Positions 1-7,865 are shown, counted from the first letter of the stretch. The stretch is DNA of 64,000 nucleotides from Bordetella sp. 02P26C-1 (GCF_009763255.1 NZ_WSJB01000032.1:62001-126000); one strand, 5' to 3'. A program made the numbers and translations. Notes: generated by a model from the letters alone, not told the origin.

Positions 1-2
1 AC

Positions 3-1544
3 AAGGCGGTGCTCGCCGCTCGCGGCAATCGTCGTGAAGTCATCGGCAAGATCAGCGATGCCGTGCGCGCCGCCCTACCGGCTGCCGGTATCGAAGCCGA
101 AGTCTCTGGCCGCGAAAAAACACTGTTCGGCATCTATACCAAGATGGTCGAACAGAAGAAATCCTTTTCCGAGGTGCTGGACATCTACGGATTTCGGGTG
201 ATTGTGCATACGCTGCCGGAGTGTTATCTGGCCCTCGGTACCCTGCATCAGCTTTATCGCCCGGTCCCTGGCAAATTCAAGGACTACATCGCGATTCCCA
301 AGGTCAACGGCTATCAGTCGTTGCACACGACGCTGGTCGGCCCCTATGGCACGCCCGTGGAGTTTCAGCTGCGCACGCGCGACATGCATCACATCGCCGA
401 AGAAGGCGTCGCGTCGCATTGGTTGTACAAGGGCACCGACGTCACCCTGAACGATTTGCAGAAGCGTACGCACCAGTGGCTGCAATCGCTATTGGATATT
501 CAGAGCCAGACCGGCGATTCCGGCGAATTCCTGGAACACGTCAAGGTCGATCTGTTTCCCGATGCGGTGTACGTTTTCACGCCGCGCGGCAAGATCATTT
601 CCCTGCCCCGTGGTGCCACGCCGGTGGATTTCGCCTATGCGATACACACGGACATTGGCAATCAGGCGGTCGCCTCCAAGGTCAATAGCGAGTTCGTGCC
701 GCTGCGCACCGAGCTCAGTAGCGGTGACGTGGTCGAAATCATCACCTCGCCCGCCTCGCGCCCGAATGCACAATGGCTGAATTACGTGCGTACTGGCCGC
801 GCACGGTCGGAAATCCGACATTATCTGCGTACGGTCCGCTACGAGGAATCGGTCGCGTTCGGCGAGCGGCTGCTCGCGCAAGCCCTGCAGGAATTACACC
901 TCACTCTACCCGCCTCGGATGATCCCATGTGGCAGAAACTCGCGCGTAGTACAGGCGCGAGTTCGCGTGACGAAATTCTCGCCGATATCGGTTTGGGCAA
1001 GCGCCTGGCGGCCGTGGTCGCACGGCGTTTCGCGCCAGAGCATCAGCTGGTGGCAACGACGGCCGCCGCCGTCGACGAAATCACGTCGGCCCGCAGCGCC
1101 CCGATTCTTATCCAGGGCAACGAAGGCGAAGCCGTTCAGCTTGCGTCCTGCTGCGGTCCGTTGCCCGGAGACCCCATCGTCGCCGGCATGCGCCTCGGTC
1201 AAGGGCTGGTGGTACACACCGCCGACTGTCCGACCGCGACGCGCCTGCGTGCGCGCGAGCCCGAGCGTTGGGTCAACGTCGCCTGGGATGCACAAACGGC
1301 GAAGCACCTGTCGACGCGACTGGATGTCATCACGCGCAATGAACGCGGTGTATTGGGCCGTATTGCCGCCGAAGTCACCGCCGCGGATGCAAACATCGTA
1401 CAGATCACCATGCACGACGATGCCATTTCAACGGTCTCGCTGCATTTGACGATCCAGGTAGATAGCCGCAAGCATCTGGCACAGGTCATTCGCGCGATTC
1501 GCCACGTGCCGCACATCCAGAAGATCGTGCGGGTCAAGAGCTAA
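3..1544 (+). CDS. spoT: Bifunctional (p)ppGpp synthetase/hydrolase, 3' part
   Basis: Cytosolic RelA/SpoT-family enzyme that makes and breaks the stringent-response alarmone (p)ppGpp. The gene is cut by the window edge, so the start and the N-terminal HD hydrolase domain are missing. What remains holds the end of the synthetase domain (DIYGFRVIV and GYQSLHTTLVGP, which bind substrate), a TGS domain (YVFTPRGKIISLPRGATPVD), a conserved Cys-Cys patch (LASCCGPLPGDPIVAG) and a C-terminal ACT domain ending in KIVRVKS. This is the long Rsh architecture. RelA and SpoT share these C-terminal domains; SpoT is preferred because it is the usual bifunctional copy, but the HD domain that would settle it lies outside the window. 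Confidence 0.93.
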   Translation, partial: KAVLAARGNRREVIGKISDAVRAALPAAGIEAEVSGREKTLFGIYTKMVEQKKSFSEVLDIYGFRVIVHTLPECYLALGTLHQLYRPVPGKFKDYIAIPKVNGYQSLHTTLVGPYGTPVEFQLRTRDMHHIAEEGVASHWLYKGTDVTLNDLQKRTHQWLQSLLDIQSQTGDSGEFLEHVKVDLFPDAVYVFTPRGKIISLPRGATPVDFAYAIHTDIGNQAVASKVNSEFVPLRTELSSGDVVEIITSPASRPNAQWLNYVRTGRARSEIRHYLRTVRYEESVAFGERLLAQALQELHLTLPASDDPMWQKLARSTGASSRDEILADIGLGKRLAAVVARRFAPEHQLVATTAAAVDEITSARSAPILIQGNEGEAVQLASCCGPLPGDPIVAGMRLGQGLVVHTADCPTATRLRAREPERWVNVAWDAQTAKHLSTRLDVITRNERGVLGRIAAEVTAADANIVQITMHDDAISTVSLHLTIQVDSRKHLAQVIRAIRHVPHIQKIVRVKS

Positions 1545-1707
1545 ATCCTCTATGCGTCATGGCTCGCGCAGGGCGCTTGTTCCTGTCATGGCGTAGATAC
1601 GACGGCGCTGACACTACCAAACCGTAGCCCCGACGCCGCGTCCGATTTTCATCGACTGATCGCTCGTATCTCATCCACAGCAATCGGCGGCCCTATGCTG
1701 TACGAAC

Positions 1708-1727
1708 ACGGGCTAGGTAGCCCGTTT
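1708..1727 (+). terminator. Hairpin downstream of spoT
   Basis: Perfect 7-bp arms (ACGGGCT / AGCCCGT) around a 4-nt loop, followed by only TTT. It lies about 165 nt past the spoT stop and before the first small-peptide gene. It could end spoT read-through, but the short T-run makes it a weak intrinsic terminator. The rest of the 284-nt gap (1545-1828) shows no gene. Confidence 0.45.
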
Positions 1728-1828
1728 CGGCCCGCATCGTATGTGAGCAATTCGCAAAACGGAGCCTGCACGACTGGCCACCGCGGTGTCCGACATGTCA
1801 ATGGACTGATTTCGATCGGGGGATAAGG

Positions 1829-2140
1829 ATGCACGACCTAACTAAGTACCAAATTGGCCATATTGCTGGCGGCATTCCGGTCATGGCGACGATGGCGACC
1901 ACGGATTTGGATACGGACGCACAACCGCCATTGGTTGGCAGCGTGAGCCGGCAAACAGGCATTACTGGCAATTTTGTGACTCGCGCGCTCGGTGCGCTGT
2001 CAGAGGGTATCCATCTAGCGCAACACCCTATGCTGGGAGCGGGTTTCGCTGCGCTCATATGCGCGGTGGAGTTCCTTTCCCACGAAGGGATGCCCAGCCT
2101 GCACCACCGACCACAACGGACCGTCGAAGAGGCACAGTAA
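1829..2140 (+). CDS. Small double-glycine-leader peptide 1
   Basis: 103-residue peptide with an N-terminus resembling the leaders cut by C39 peptidases: MHDLTKYQIGHIAGG, with hydrophobic residues spaced as in class II bacteriocin/microcin leaders and Gly-Gly at 14-15. The predicted mature part of 88 residues has a Gly/Ala/Leu-rich stretch near the C-terminus (MLGAGFAALICAVEFL), which could be a membrane helix, and one Cys. A good ribosome site (GGGGATAAGG) sits just before the ATG. It lacks the Trp...Arg core shared by the four other peptides here, so it is a diverged member or a separate peptide. No cognate exporter or immunity gene is recognisable nearby. Function unknown; bacteriocin-like is an inference from the leader only. 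Confidence 0.6.
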   Translation: MHDLTKYQIGHIAGGIPVMATMATTDLDTDAQPPLVGSVSRQTGITGNFVTRALGALSEGIHLAQHPMLGAGFAALICAVEFLSHEGMPSLHHRPQRTVEEAQ

Positions 2141-2344
2141 GCTCGGGCGGGACCATTCAACAATCGGTGTCTACCGTTTGTCTGATTCTAAGGCGAAAAC
2201 GCACCCCGCCTTTCGTCCGATTTTCCTCTTCGGCTACCCTCGTCGCCAGCCGTTCGAGCCCCGCGCAGATGGCGCAACTCGAGAAGACAACACCGTCTTC
2301 GGCTACGACATCCTGGCTTGTCGACTTAGATAAATGGAGCAATG

Positions 2345-2689
2345 ATGCGCGAACTTTCTTTATATGGTTTGGACTCCGTTGGCGGTGGTCGAGACGACGC
2401 CCTTGCCGTGCAGGTGCTGGCCACCGCCGCGACGGTAGGTGTATGGTCCTCCTGGACCGACCGAACAAACACCGAGGCGCTTTTCACGGCGATCAAACGA
2501 TCCTGGATCCCGACGGCCATCGTCGATGTTGTCTGCGCCAAGGCATTCCCTGACCCAGCGATAGACGGCCCGCTAGGCCCGATCAACTCCAACTACAACC
2601 GGTGGGCTTGCGCCATACTCAGCGGCACCGTTCAAAGCTTCTTTCATTTCGGTGTGAACCCGTTGGCCGAGCTGGGCACTGCCAACTAA
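2345..2689 (+). CDS. Small double-glycine-leader peptide 2 (two-cysteine type)
   Basis: 114-residue peptide with leader MRELSLYGLDSVGG followed by a third Gly, which fits the proteobacterial class II bacteriocin-type leader (M-R-E-L-x4-L-x2-V-G-G). Two ATGs are adjacent; the second (2345) is chosen because it lies 5 nt after the GGAG ribosome site and gives the same M-R-E start as its relatives. The mature part has a hydrophobic Ala/Val segment, then the core WIPTAIVDVVCAKAF and, further on, RWACAILSGTVQSF. Both Cys align with those of peptide 4. No homologue is recognised outside the leader. Peptide 3 begins 22 nt after its stop, so the two are probably co-transcribed. Confidence 0.72.
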   Translation: MRELSLYGLDSVGGGRDDALAVQVLATAATVGVWSSWTDRTNTEALFTAIKRSWIPTAIVDVVCAKAFPDPAIDGPLGPINSNYNRWACAILSGTVQSFFHFGVNPLAELGTAN

Positions 2690-2711
2690 CGTTTTGCATA
2701 AGGAGACACAA

Positions 2712-3035
2712 ATGCGCGAACTCGCTCTGTCAACCATGCCAGCTGTTTCCGGCGGCCTGGATTCCACCACCGGCGCCGCCATGATTGCTGGCACCTTATC
2801 CCGAGCGCTTGCCTATACAGTAACTTCCAGTGTGACTGGCGGCTCCTGCACGCTCGAAGGGCTCAAGCCATCATGGACCAAAGGCTGGATTGTCCCAGGC
2901 ATCGCCGACGTATTCTTCGATAGCGACACCTATGAATCACGGCTCCCCGTAGCGTTCTTGTACGGCACACTGGCGGGATTCACCGACGCGCTGGAGCAGC
3001 GGGAGCAGGCGGCAACAATCGCCAAGCGCGATTGA
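2712..3035 (+). CDS. Small double-glycine-leader peptide 3 (cysteine-free core)
   Basis: 107-residue peptide with leader MRELALSTMPAVSGG and a strong ribosome site (AAGGAG) 7 nt before the ATG. The predicted mature chain of 92 residues starts LDSTTGAAMIAGTLSRALAY and contains the family core WIVPGIADVFF and RLPVAFLYGTLAGF. Where peptides 2 and 4 have Cys it has Phe and Val; its single Cys (GGSCTLEG) lies outside the core. It ends in a charged tail (EQREQAATIAKRD). It lies 22 nt behind peptide 2 and faces the autotransporter gene, with a hairpin between them. The product is probably secreted after leader cleavage; activity unknown. Confidence 0.72.
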   Translation: MRELALSTMPAVSGGLDSTTGAAMIAGTLSRALAYTVTSSVTGGSCTLEGLKPSWTKGWIVPGIADVFFDSDTYESRLPVAFLYGTLAGFTDALEQREQAATIAKRD

Positions 3036-3133
3036 TTCAGGGACGCAGCGCAATTGCAGCAGGCTTCAGAAAACCGTAGTAGCTACAAGAAGTGAAGCAC
3101 CGCTGCCGTTAAAAGACGGTGTATCGCGTATAT

Positions 3134-3169
3134 GTCGAGTGCGGCTACAGGCGCCCTGCCGCACTCGAC
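3134..3169. terminator. Hairpin between convergent peptide 3 and autotransporter genes
   Basis: Perfect 11-bp arms (GTCGAGTGCGG / CCGCACTCGAC) around a 14-nt loop, in the 142-nt gap between two convergent genes. There is no T-run on either side. It may act as a bidirectional terminator or a 3'-end stabilising stem. Confidence 0.5.
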
Positions 3170-3177
3170 ACGCCACC

Positions 3178-5280
3178 TTAATAACGGAACGTCGCGGTCA
3201 GGTTACCCCCGTTCTCCTTATATCCCGCCCGGCCCTGATTGTGAAACAGTGCCAGGTTCAGCAAAAGATTTTTGTCGATTTCGCCCTCGACACCCAGCTT
3301 GACTTGCGCCACATCGCGCGCGTGCGAGAGTGTCGTGGTGACACCATCATCGTGAGCCTTGTAGGCCTTGTTGGTGTGCAACCAGTTGAGTTCAACATGA
3401 GGCGTGAAGGTCGAGTTTGATGTGCCTGCAAAGTTGGCCGCGGCCCGGACTCCAAGCACTGTTTGCAATCTCGGGCTATTGCTTACAGACACGCGTCTTG
3501 CGTCCCCGCTGTCAAAGCCCCGTGCGCGAACATTCTGATAGATCAGTTGTGCGTGTGGCTGCAACTTGTACTTAACATTGCCGCGCTCCGCGAGCATCGC
3601 GTCATAGCCGACTTCCAGCCCAGCGGTCAGCCCTTTGGCTTTGTACTTGTCGGCCGCGAGTTGATCTGTCTTGATCCGGTTGTCGAAAACGTTCCAGAGT
3701 AACCAGCTATCGATGTAGGCGCCGCGATCTTGACGACGGCCGTTTTCATAGTAGGTCCCATAAGCACCGAAGCTATAGCCGTTCACCGTGCCTGAACTAG
3801 AAGGCTTGTTCCGGTTAGAAGTGGTTTTGCCGTGATAGTGACCATACCCGCCCATAATGCCCAAGACGATTTGATCGCCACGCCGACCCGCTTCGTTGAA
3901 AAGATCGACGCCAAGCATGACGGCATTTTTGTCGCCTTTGTGGTGCAGTTGACCGGAAGCGTCGTTAAAGCGACTGTGGGAACCGCTATAGCGGATCCAT
4001 GCATTGCCATGCGTGTTCCCAGCGCTCATATCGCCAGGTTGATAGTTGGCCAGTCGCTCTTGCAGCGACAACTGGAACATGGTGTTGGCCGCCAACAGAT
4101 TGCTCGCAAATGCGCCGGCCCTGGGCGAATGTATCGGCATGGTGGCGATTGACGGCGGAGCATGGACCGGCGTGGTCTCCGTCTCCGGCATCACGGCGGA
4201 CGGGGATTCGGCAGCGGATTCAGGATTTGATTCTTGAGATGCTTCTTCGGGGTTATCCGGCGGAGTTTCTTCGACCGGCGGTTCCTGCGTTAACGGGTGG
4301 GTTTCCTTATTTGGGGCAGCCTTGGCATTGGGATTCATTTCTTTCTGAGACGATTGCTCCGCATCCTCCGCCCCCTCTTCTGGCTCGCCTTGACCATTTG
4401 ACTGCTTGGCGGACACTGCCGGCGACGCGTTTGAATCTTGATGCTGCCCAGGCGCGCTGGCTGTTTGCTTCTCAGTGCTTGCCTCTACCGTAGCCCGAGC
4501 GGCAGATTCGGCGTAATCGGTTAAATGAACAATCTCTTGTCCAGTTGTCTTCAACGTCGTTAGGGCATCCTTGATCTCGTCCCCAAGCGACGTTTCGCTA
4601 ATCACGGCTACGACATATGATGCTTCGCTGGCAGCGAGTGGCTTGGCGGCGTCTTCGAGTGCGACTGACGTACGGTCTATAAGCTTGGCGGCTTCTCCTG
4701 CCACGCGTGCGGCGTCTGCCAACTCTGGCCCTACCGGGGCTATGACCTTTAAAAGGTCTTCACTCTCTCGTCCCGCAAAGGCCTTCACTTCCTCCTCGGA
4801 TTGATCTGCCAGAGCAGTCAAGGCGACCCCGGTTTTCAGGGCGTCGGCCAACTCGGACACCAGACTGGTCGCAAGGAGCACCTCCGCAATATCTGATGTT
4901 TGTTGTTGCGCGAAGGCCTTCGCTGCGGTTTCCATCTCATCTGTTTGCCGCACGAGCCATCGCACCGTTCCATCACATACGCCCACTGCGTCTTGGAGCT
5001 CGGGCATGAGGGGTTTCAAGATAGTTTTGACAGCGGTCGGCAATTCCTCAACCGTTGACCAAGGAACGGGCGGTGAGCTGGATCGCTCCGACTTGGGAGA
5101 CATCGCATTCAACCCTGGTTTTTGTGGCTGCCGCTGCGATTCGCCCAACGCATGCGATACGCTAGGAACGGCCAGGGACGCCAGTAATACGCATGAAACC
5201 CACGACGGATTCCTACGGTGCCGCATGTGCTCGGTAGCCGTCTGGTCACCCTGCGCACACCCAATAAACTTGGTCATCAT
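3178..5280 (-). CDS. Autotransporter with helical-repeat passenger and pertactin-type beta-barrel
   Basis: 700-residue type Va secretion protein. The start at 5280 follows AGTGAGGATAGG; a Sec signal peptide lies at about residues 19-44 (MRHRRNPSWVSCVLLASLAV, cleavage near SHA), giving a long N-terminal extension before the hydrophobic core. Residues about 77-265 are Ala/Glu-rich and contain four degenerate repeats of 43-49 residues starting PELQDA (93), SELADA (142), PELADA (185) and DEIKDA (234). Residues about 270-375 are a Pro/Glu/Ser/Asn-rich linker. The rest (about 395-700) is an autotransporter beta-domain (FQLSLQERL, GNAWIRYSGSHSRF, terminal ATFRY ending in an aromatic residue). Typical relatives carry beta-helix passengers, so the helical passenger is unusual. 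It is transcribed against the flanking small-peptide genes. Whether the passenger is cleaved, and what it binds, cannot be told. Confidence 0.85.
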   Translation of the reverse strand: MMTKFIGCAQGDQTATEHMRHRRNPSWVSCVLLASLAVPSVSHALGESQRQPQKPGLNAMSPKSERSSSPPVPWSTVEELPTAVKTILKPLMPELQDAVGVCDGTVRWLVRQTDEMETAAKAFAQQQTSDIAEVLLATSLVSELADALKTGVALTALADQSEEEVKAFAGRESEDLLKVIAPVGPELADAARVAGEAAKLIDRTSVALEDAAKPLAASEASYVVAVISETSLGDEIKDALTTLKTTGQEIVHLTDYAESAARATVEASTEKQTASAPGQHQDSNASPAVSAKQSNGQGEPEEGAEDAEQSSQKEMNPNAKAAPNKETHPLTQEPPVEETPPDNPEEASQESNPESAAESPSAVMPETETTPVHAPPSIATMPIHSPRAGAFASNLLAANTMFQLSLQERLANYQPGDMSAGNTHGNAWIRYSGSHSRFNDASGQLHHKGDKNAVMLGVDLFNEAGRRGDQIVLGIMGGYGHYHGKTTSNRNKPSSSGTVNGYSFGAYGTYYENGRRQDRGAYIDSWLLWNVFDNRIKTDQLAADKYKAKGLTAGLEVGYDAMLAERGNVKYKLQPHAQLIYQNVRARGFDSGDARRVSVSNSPRLQTVLGVRAAANFAGTSNSTFTPHVELNWLHTNKAYKAHDDGVTTTLSHARDVAQVKLGVEGEIDKNLLLNLALFHNQGRAGYKENGGNLTATFRY

Positions 5281-5611
5281 CCTATCCTCACTTGGTACAA
5301 CGGTGTAGATCAGTCATCGAGCGAAGTATTGGGCCACAGTCCGCAAACCCGCCGCGGAAGATTCCATGTCCTCGCGGAAAACAGGACCCATGCACATGTG
5401 AGGACGCTCGACGTCGCAGCCTCCGACAACACGCGATCTGCGTATCGGTGCCTGACTGAAGTCTTATTTTTGGGGAGAAGACTAACTTTTATCCGTGCTG
5501 TTCACGACGGAGATTAGGCTTGGATCCGCTCGCCATCGTGTCTGGTGATGGCGGCGTTTCCGCATCCTTGGATGCATTCAATCGATAAATGCTTTAAAGC
5601 ACGGAGATATG
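5281..5611. other. Divergent regulatory gap between autotransporter and peptide 4
   Basis: 331 nt without a convincing gene, between the divergent starts of the autotransporter and peptide 4. It must hold both promoters. A weak inverted repeat (GTCTT ... AAGAC, about 5461-5482) is the only visible structure. No recognised operator. Confidence 0.5.
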
Positions 5612-5926
5612 ATGCGTGAACTGACTTTGCACGATCTGACCGACATTGGCGGTGGGAACGTGGTGAATGGTGCGTTTGTAAATTCGGTGGCCGCTGTGAT
5701 TCGAGGAGTTTTGGGAAGCGCGAGCACCGATCTGAGTTTAGGTAGCGCCATTGATTCCGCCCAGAGAGGGTGGGTCCTGACGACGGCGATCGATTATGGC
5801 TGCATGAATTTGGCTCAGGCGGGTGGAGGGGGAAATGAGCACTACATCCGCTTGACATGTGGCACTTTGTCCGCCCTATTACAGAGCTACGCCCGCTGGC
5901 CCATCACAAATAGCGATCAAGCGTAG
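5612..5926 (+). CDS. Small double-glycine-leader peptide 4 (two-cysteine type)
   Basis: 104-residue peptide with leader MRELTLHDLTDIGG and a third Gly. As in peptide 2, two ATGs are adjacent; the second is used because GGAG lies 5 nt before it and only 2 nt before the first. The mature region has a hydrophobic Val/Ala segment (FVNSVAAVIRGVL), then WVLTTAIDYGCMNLA and RLTCGTLSALLQSY. From the Trp, Asp is at +7 and Cys at +10, exactly as in peptide 2; from the Arg, Cys is at +3, Leu at +6 and Q-S-aromatic follows, again as in peptide 2. These are clear paralogues. A run of four Gly (AGGGGNEH) lies between the halves. Confidence 0.74.
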   Translation: MRELTLHDLTDIGGGNVVNGAFVNSVAAVIRGVLGSASTDLSLGSAIDSAQRGWVLTTAIDYGCMNLAQAGGGGNEHYIRLTCGTLSALLQSYARWPITNSDQA

Positions 5927-5974
5927 ACAAGCGCGCTGGTTGCCGAATTAATCGTAATAAAGCTGGAGAACTAA

Positions 5975-6307
5975 ATGCGTGAAGTTTCAACAAATGAATT
6001 GTCGATGGTAGGCGGCGCGGTCACCGCTACGGAAGTGGGCTGCACACTAGCGGCGGGCATCGTGGGTCAAGGGGCAGGCTACCTCGTCGCTGAATTATGG
6101 GATAGCGGCTTCAAGAAGCTTCCCTCCAGCGAATCATTGCACTCCGCCCTGACAGGCTGGGTTGCCCCGCTGGCAGTAAGCCTTGCTTACCACACAGAAG
6201 ATGTTTACCAATCTCGCGGCCCATTGAGTGTAGGCATCGGCTTCCTGGCTGGCATCGCACACCATCGGGCGAAGCAAAAGGCTGTCGAGCCTCAGGCGAC
6301 TGCATAA
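5975..6307 (+). CDS. Small double-glycine-leader peptide 5 (cysteine-free core)
   Basis: 110-residue peptide with leader MREVSTNELSMVGG, preceded by GGAG 7 nt from the ATG. The mature part opens with a Gly/Ala-rich helix (TLAAGIVGQGAGYLVAELW), then the family core WVAPLAVSLAY and RGPLSVGIGFLAGIAHH, and a basic tail (RAKQKAVEPQATA). The core has no Cys at the two positions used in peptides 2 and 4; its one Cys (VGCTLAA) lies near the mature N-terminus. It starts 48 nt after peptide 4 and is probably in the same transcript. Its stop lies 5 nt from the convergent stop of the next gene. Secreted peptide of unknown activity. Confidence 0.72.
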   Translation: MREVSTNELSMVGGAVTATEVGCTLAAGIVGQGAGYLVAELWDSGFKKLPSSESLHSALTGWVAPLAVSLAYHTEDVYQSRGPLSVGIGFLAGIAHHRAKQKAVEPQATA

Positions 6308-6312
6308 CGCTA

Positions 6313-7755
6313 CTAACTAGTGCCTTGCACCCGCGCGTCCCCCCACCGGCGCGCGGCCGCCAGCAGGTCATCAACATGCACCATCATCTCCCGCGCTCTG
6401 TACATAGATTGATATTGCTGCATGACCGGCTGCCAACGAGGCGCATACAATACCTGCTGCCAGACTGGCTGCAAGGCGTCGGCACATGGCTTCTCTCCAT
6501 CTTGCAAGCGGGCCGCAAAGGTAAGGCTGTCCTCACACGAAAGAAGCTGCATACGGCTACCAGGGCTTAACAATCCAACAAGGGGCTCGATCTGGGAATC
6601 AGAGCAATAAAGCACGCCGCACGACGCCTCGGCCTGACACGTAGGCCATCCGGCGAGCGATGCACCATGGATACTGACTTCGCCTTCGTTTGTCATGCAC
6701 GCATAGTGGACGTCCCGGCCCGCACTAGCCAAAGCCTGTAACCCACGTATCAAACGCGGCAAGTCCCCCGTGGCTGCGTCCGCCGAGGCTTTCGCTTCGA
6801 TCAACAGGCAAAGGTCATAAGGCGAAGCCTCACTCGCGGACGCCGAACGCCTAAGTAGCACGACGTCCCACTCGCCCTTGGCATGATCTGTCGCCATCGG
6901 CAATATCGCAGGGGAACGTAGCGAGGTGACAACGCGATAGACGTTATGGTGATCGCACAATGCTTCGAGACGCGCCGCCAGATACTTCAGAGCATGTGCA
7001 GCGCGCAGCTCTACGGCATCGCCTCGTTGACGCGCTTGAGCCCCTTGCTCTCGCGCGTACGCACTGCCCGCAAGCGGACCCTGACGCGCTCGCAATGCCC
7101 GATACTTCATTACGTCGGTATGATTTTGGAGGACCGACAGACGCTGCAACCGTGAAAGTGCGCCTGTACTCAGCAGCCGTTTCAAGGACGCCGTAAAAAC
7201 AAGATCACCGCGGATCGGTTCCGGTTGCACTATCGCCTGCGCTTCGTCAGCGAGCTTGTCCCAAGCTTCTGCGGCATACTGCTGATACATCCGCTCGGCG
7301 ACTTCACGGACCGGCCCAACGGGCATCCGTAGCACCTTCTGCGGATGCGCGATGGCGTTGATGTTCGCGGTAACCGCGCGCCGGTCGTCGTTCTGCCCAG
7401 CTGAAAGCAAGACATACTCATTTACCGCCGCGGATTGCCGTTGCAAGAGCAACGCTTGAAAGGCCGGATCACCATGAACAGGGTGCGCCGCCCTTTCGAT
7501 GAGAAGCGCTAATGCCCCGCAGAATTCGACGCTTAAGTCTTCGGACGGGCTCGCCTGGGCTTCGATGGCTGCGCGCGCGTGCTCGATTGCAATAGCGATT
7601 CGATTGGCCGGCGTCGCGGGGACCGCGCCATTAGCTGAAACCTGCTCCTGTATGGCCGGGTGCGCCGCTGCAATTAAAGAGGGGCGCGCCGGTATGCGAT
7701 AGCGCCGTTCCACGGTTCGCAGCACCTGCTCGAGAATCGGGCACTGTCCTGACAT
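6313..7755 (-). CDS. Uncharacterised protein with a PD-(D/E)XK-like C-terminal half
   Basis: 480-residue protein. The N-terminal half (from ILEQVLRTVERRYRIPARP) looks helical and is not recognised. In the C-terminal half, RGDAVELRAAHALKYLA is followed by GEWDVVLLRR and then LCLLIEAKAS. This Glu helix, Asp on a strand and Glu-x-Lys on the next strand match the spacing of the PD-(D/E)XK nuclease fold, so an endonuclease-like role is possible but unproven. The rest (ACMTNEGEVSIHGASLAG, VLYCSDSQIEPLVGLL) could be the remainder of that core. It is convergent with peptide 5 with a 5-nt gap and seems to be transcribed alone. It may be an ordinary chromosomal gene bordering the peptide island and not part of it. 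Confidence 0.6.
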   Translation of the reverse strand: MSGQCPILEQVLRTVERRYRIPARPSLIAAAHPAIQEQVSANGAVPATPANRIAIAIEHARAAIEAQASPSEDLSVEFCGALALLIERAAHPVHGDPAFQALLLQRQSAAVNEYVLLSAGQNDDRRAVTANINAIAHPQKVLRMPVGPVREVAERMYQQYAAEAWDKLADEAQAIVQPEPIRGDLVFTASLKRLLSTGALSRLQRLSVLQNHTDVMKYRALRARQGPLAGSAYAREQGAQARQRGDAVELRAAHALKYLAARLEALCDHHNVYRVVTSLRSPAILPMATDHAKGEWDVVLLRRSASASEASPYDLCLLIEAKASADAATGDLPRLIRGLQALASAGRDVHYACMTNEGEVSIHGASLAGWPTCQAEASCGVLYCSDSQIEPLVGLLSPGSRMQLLSCEDSLTFAARLQDGEKPCADALQPVWQQVLYAPRWQPVMQQYQSMYRAREMMVHVDDLLAAARRWGDARVQGTS

Positions 7756-7865
7756 ACCGAGTAACCCCTCACAACGCGCCCAAACATCTTGCGCACAAAC
7801 GATTATTCAAACCTAAATGATCGTGCCCGCCTGAGATTGAGCCGATCAACTCAACGCAAAACGCA

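Noticed and set aside
5218-5517. 99-codon plus-strand frame overlapping the autotransporter start
   Set aside because: It has no ribosome site or double-glycine leader and overlaps the signal-peptide coding region of a certain gene.
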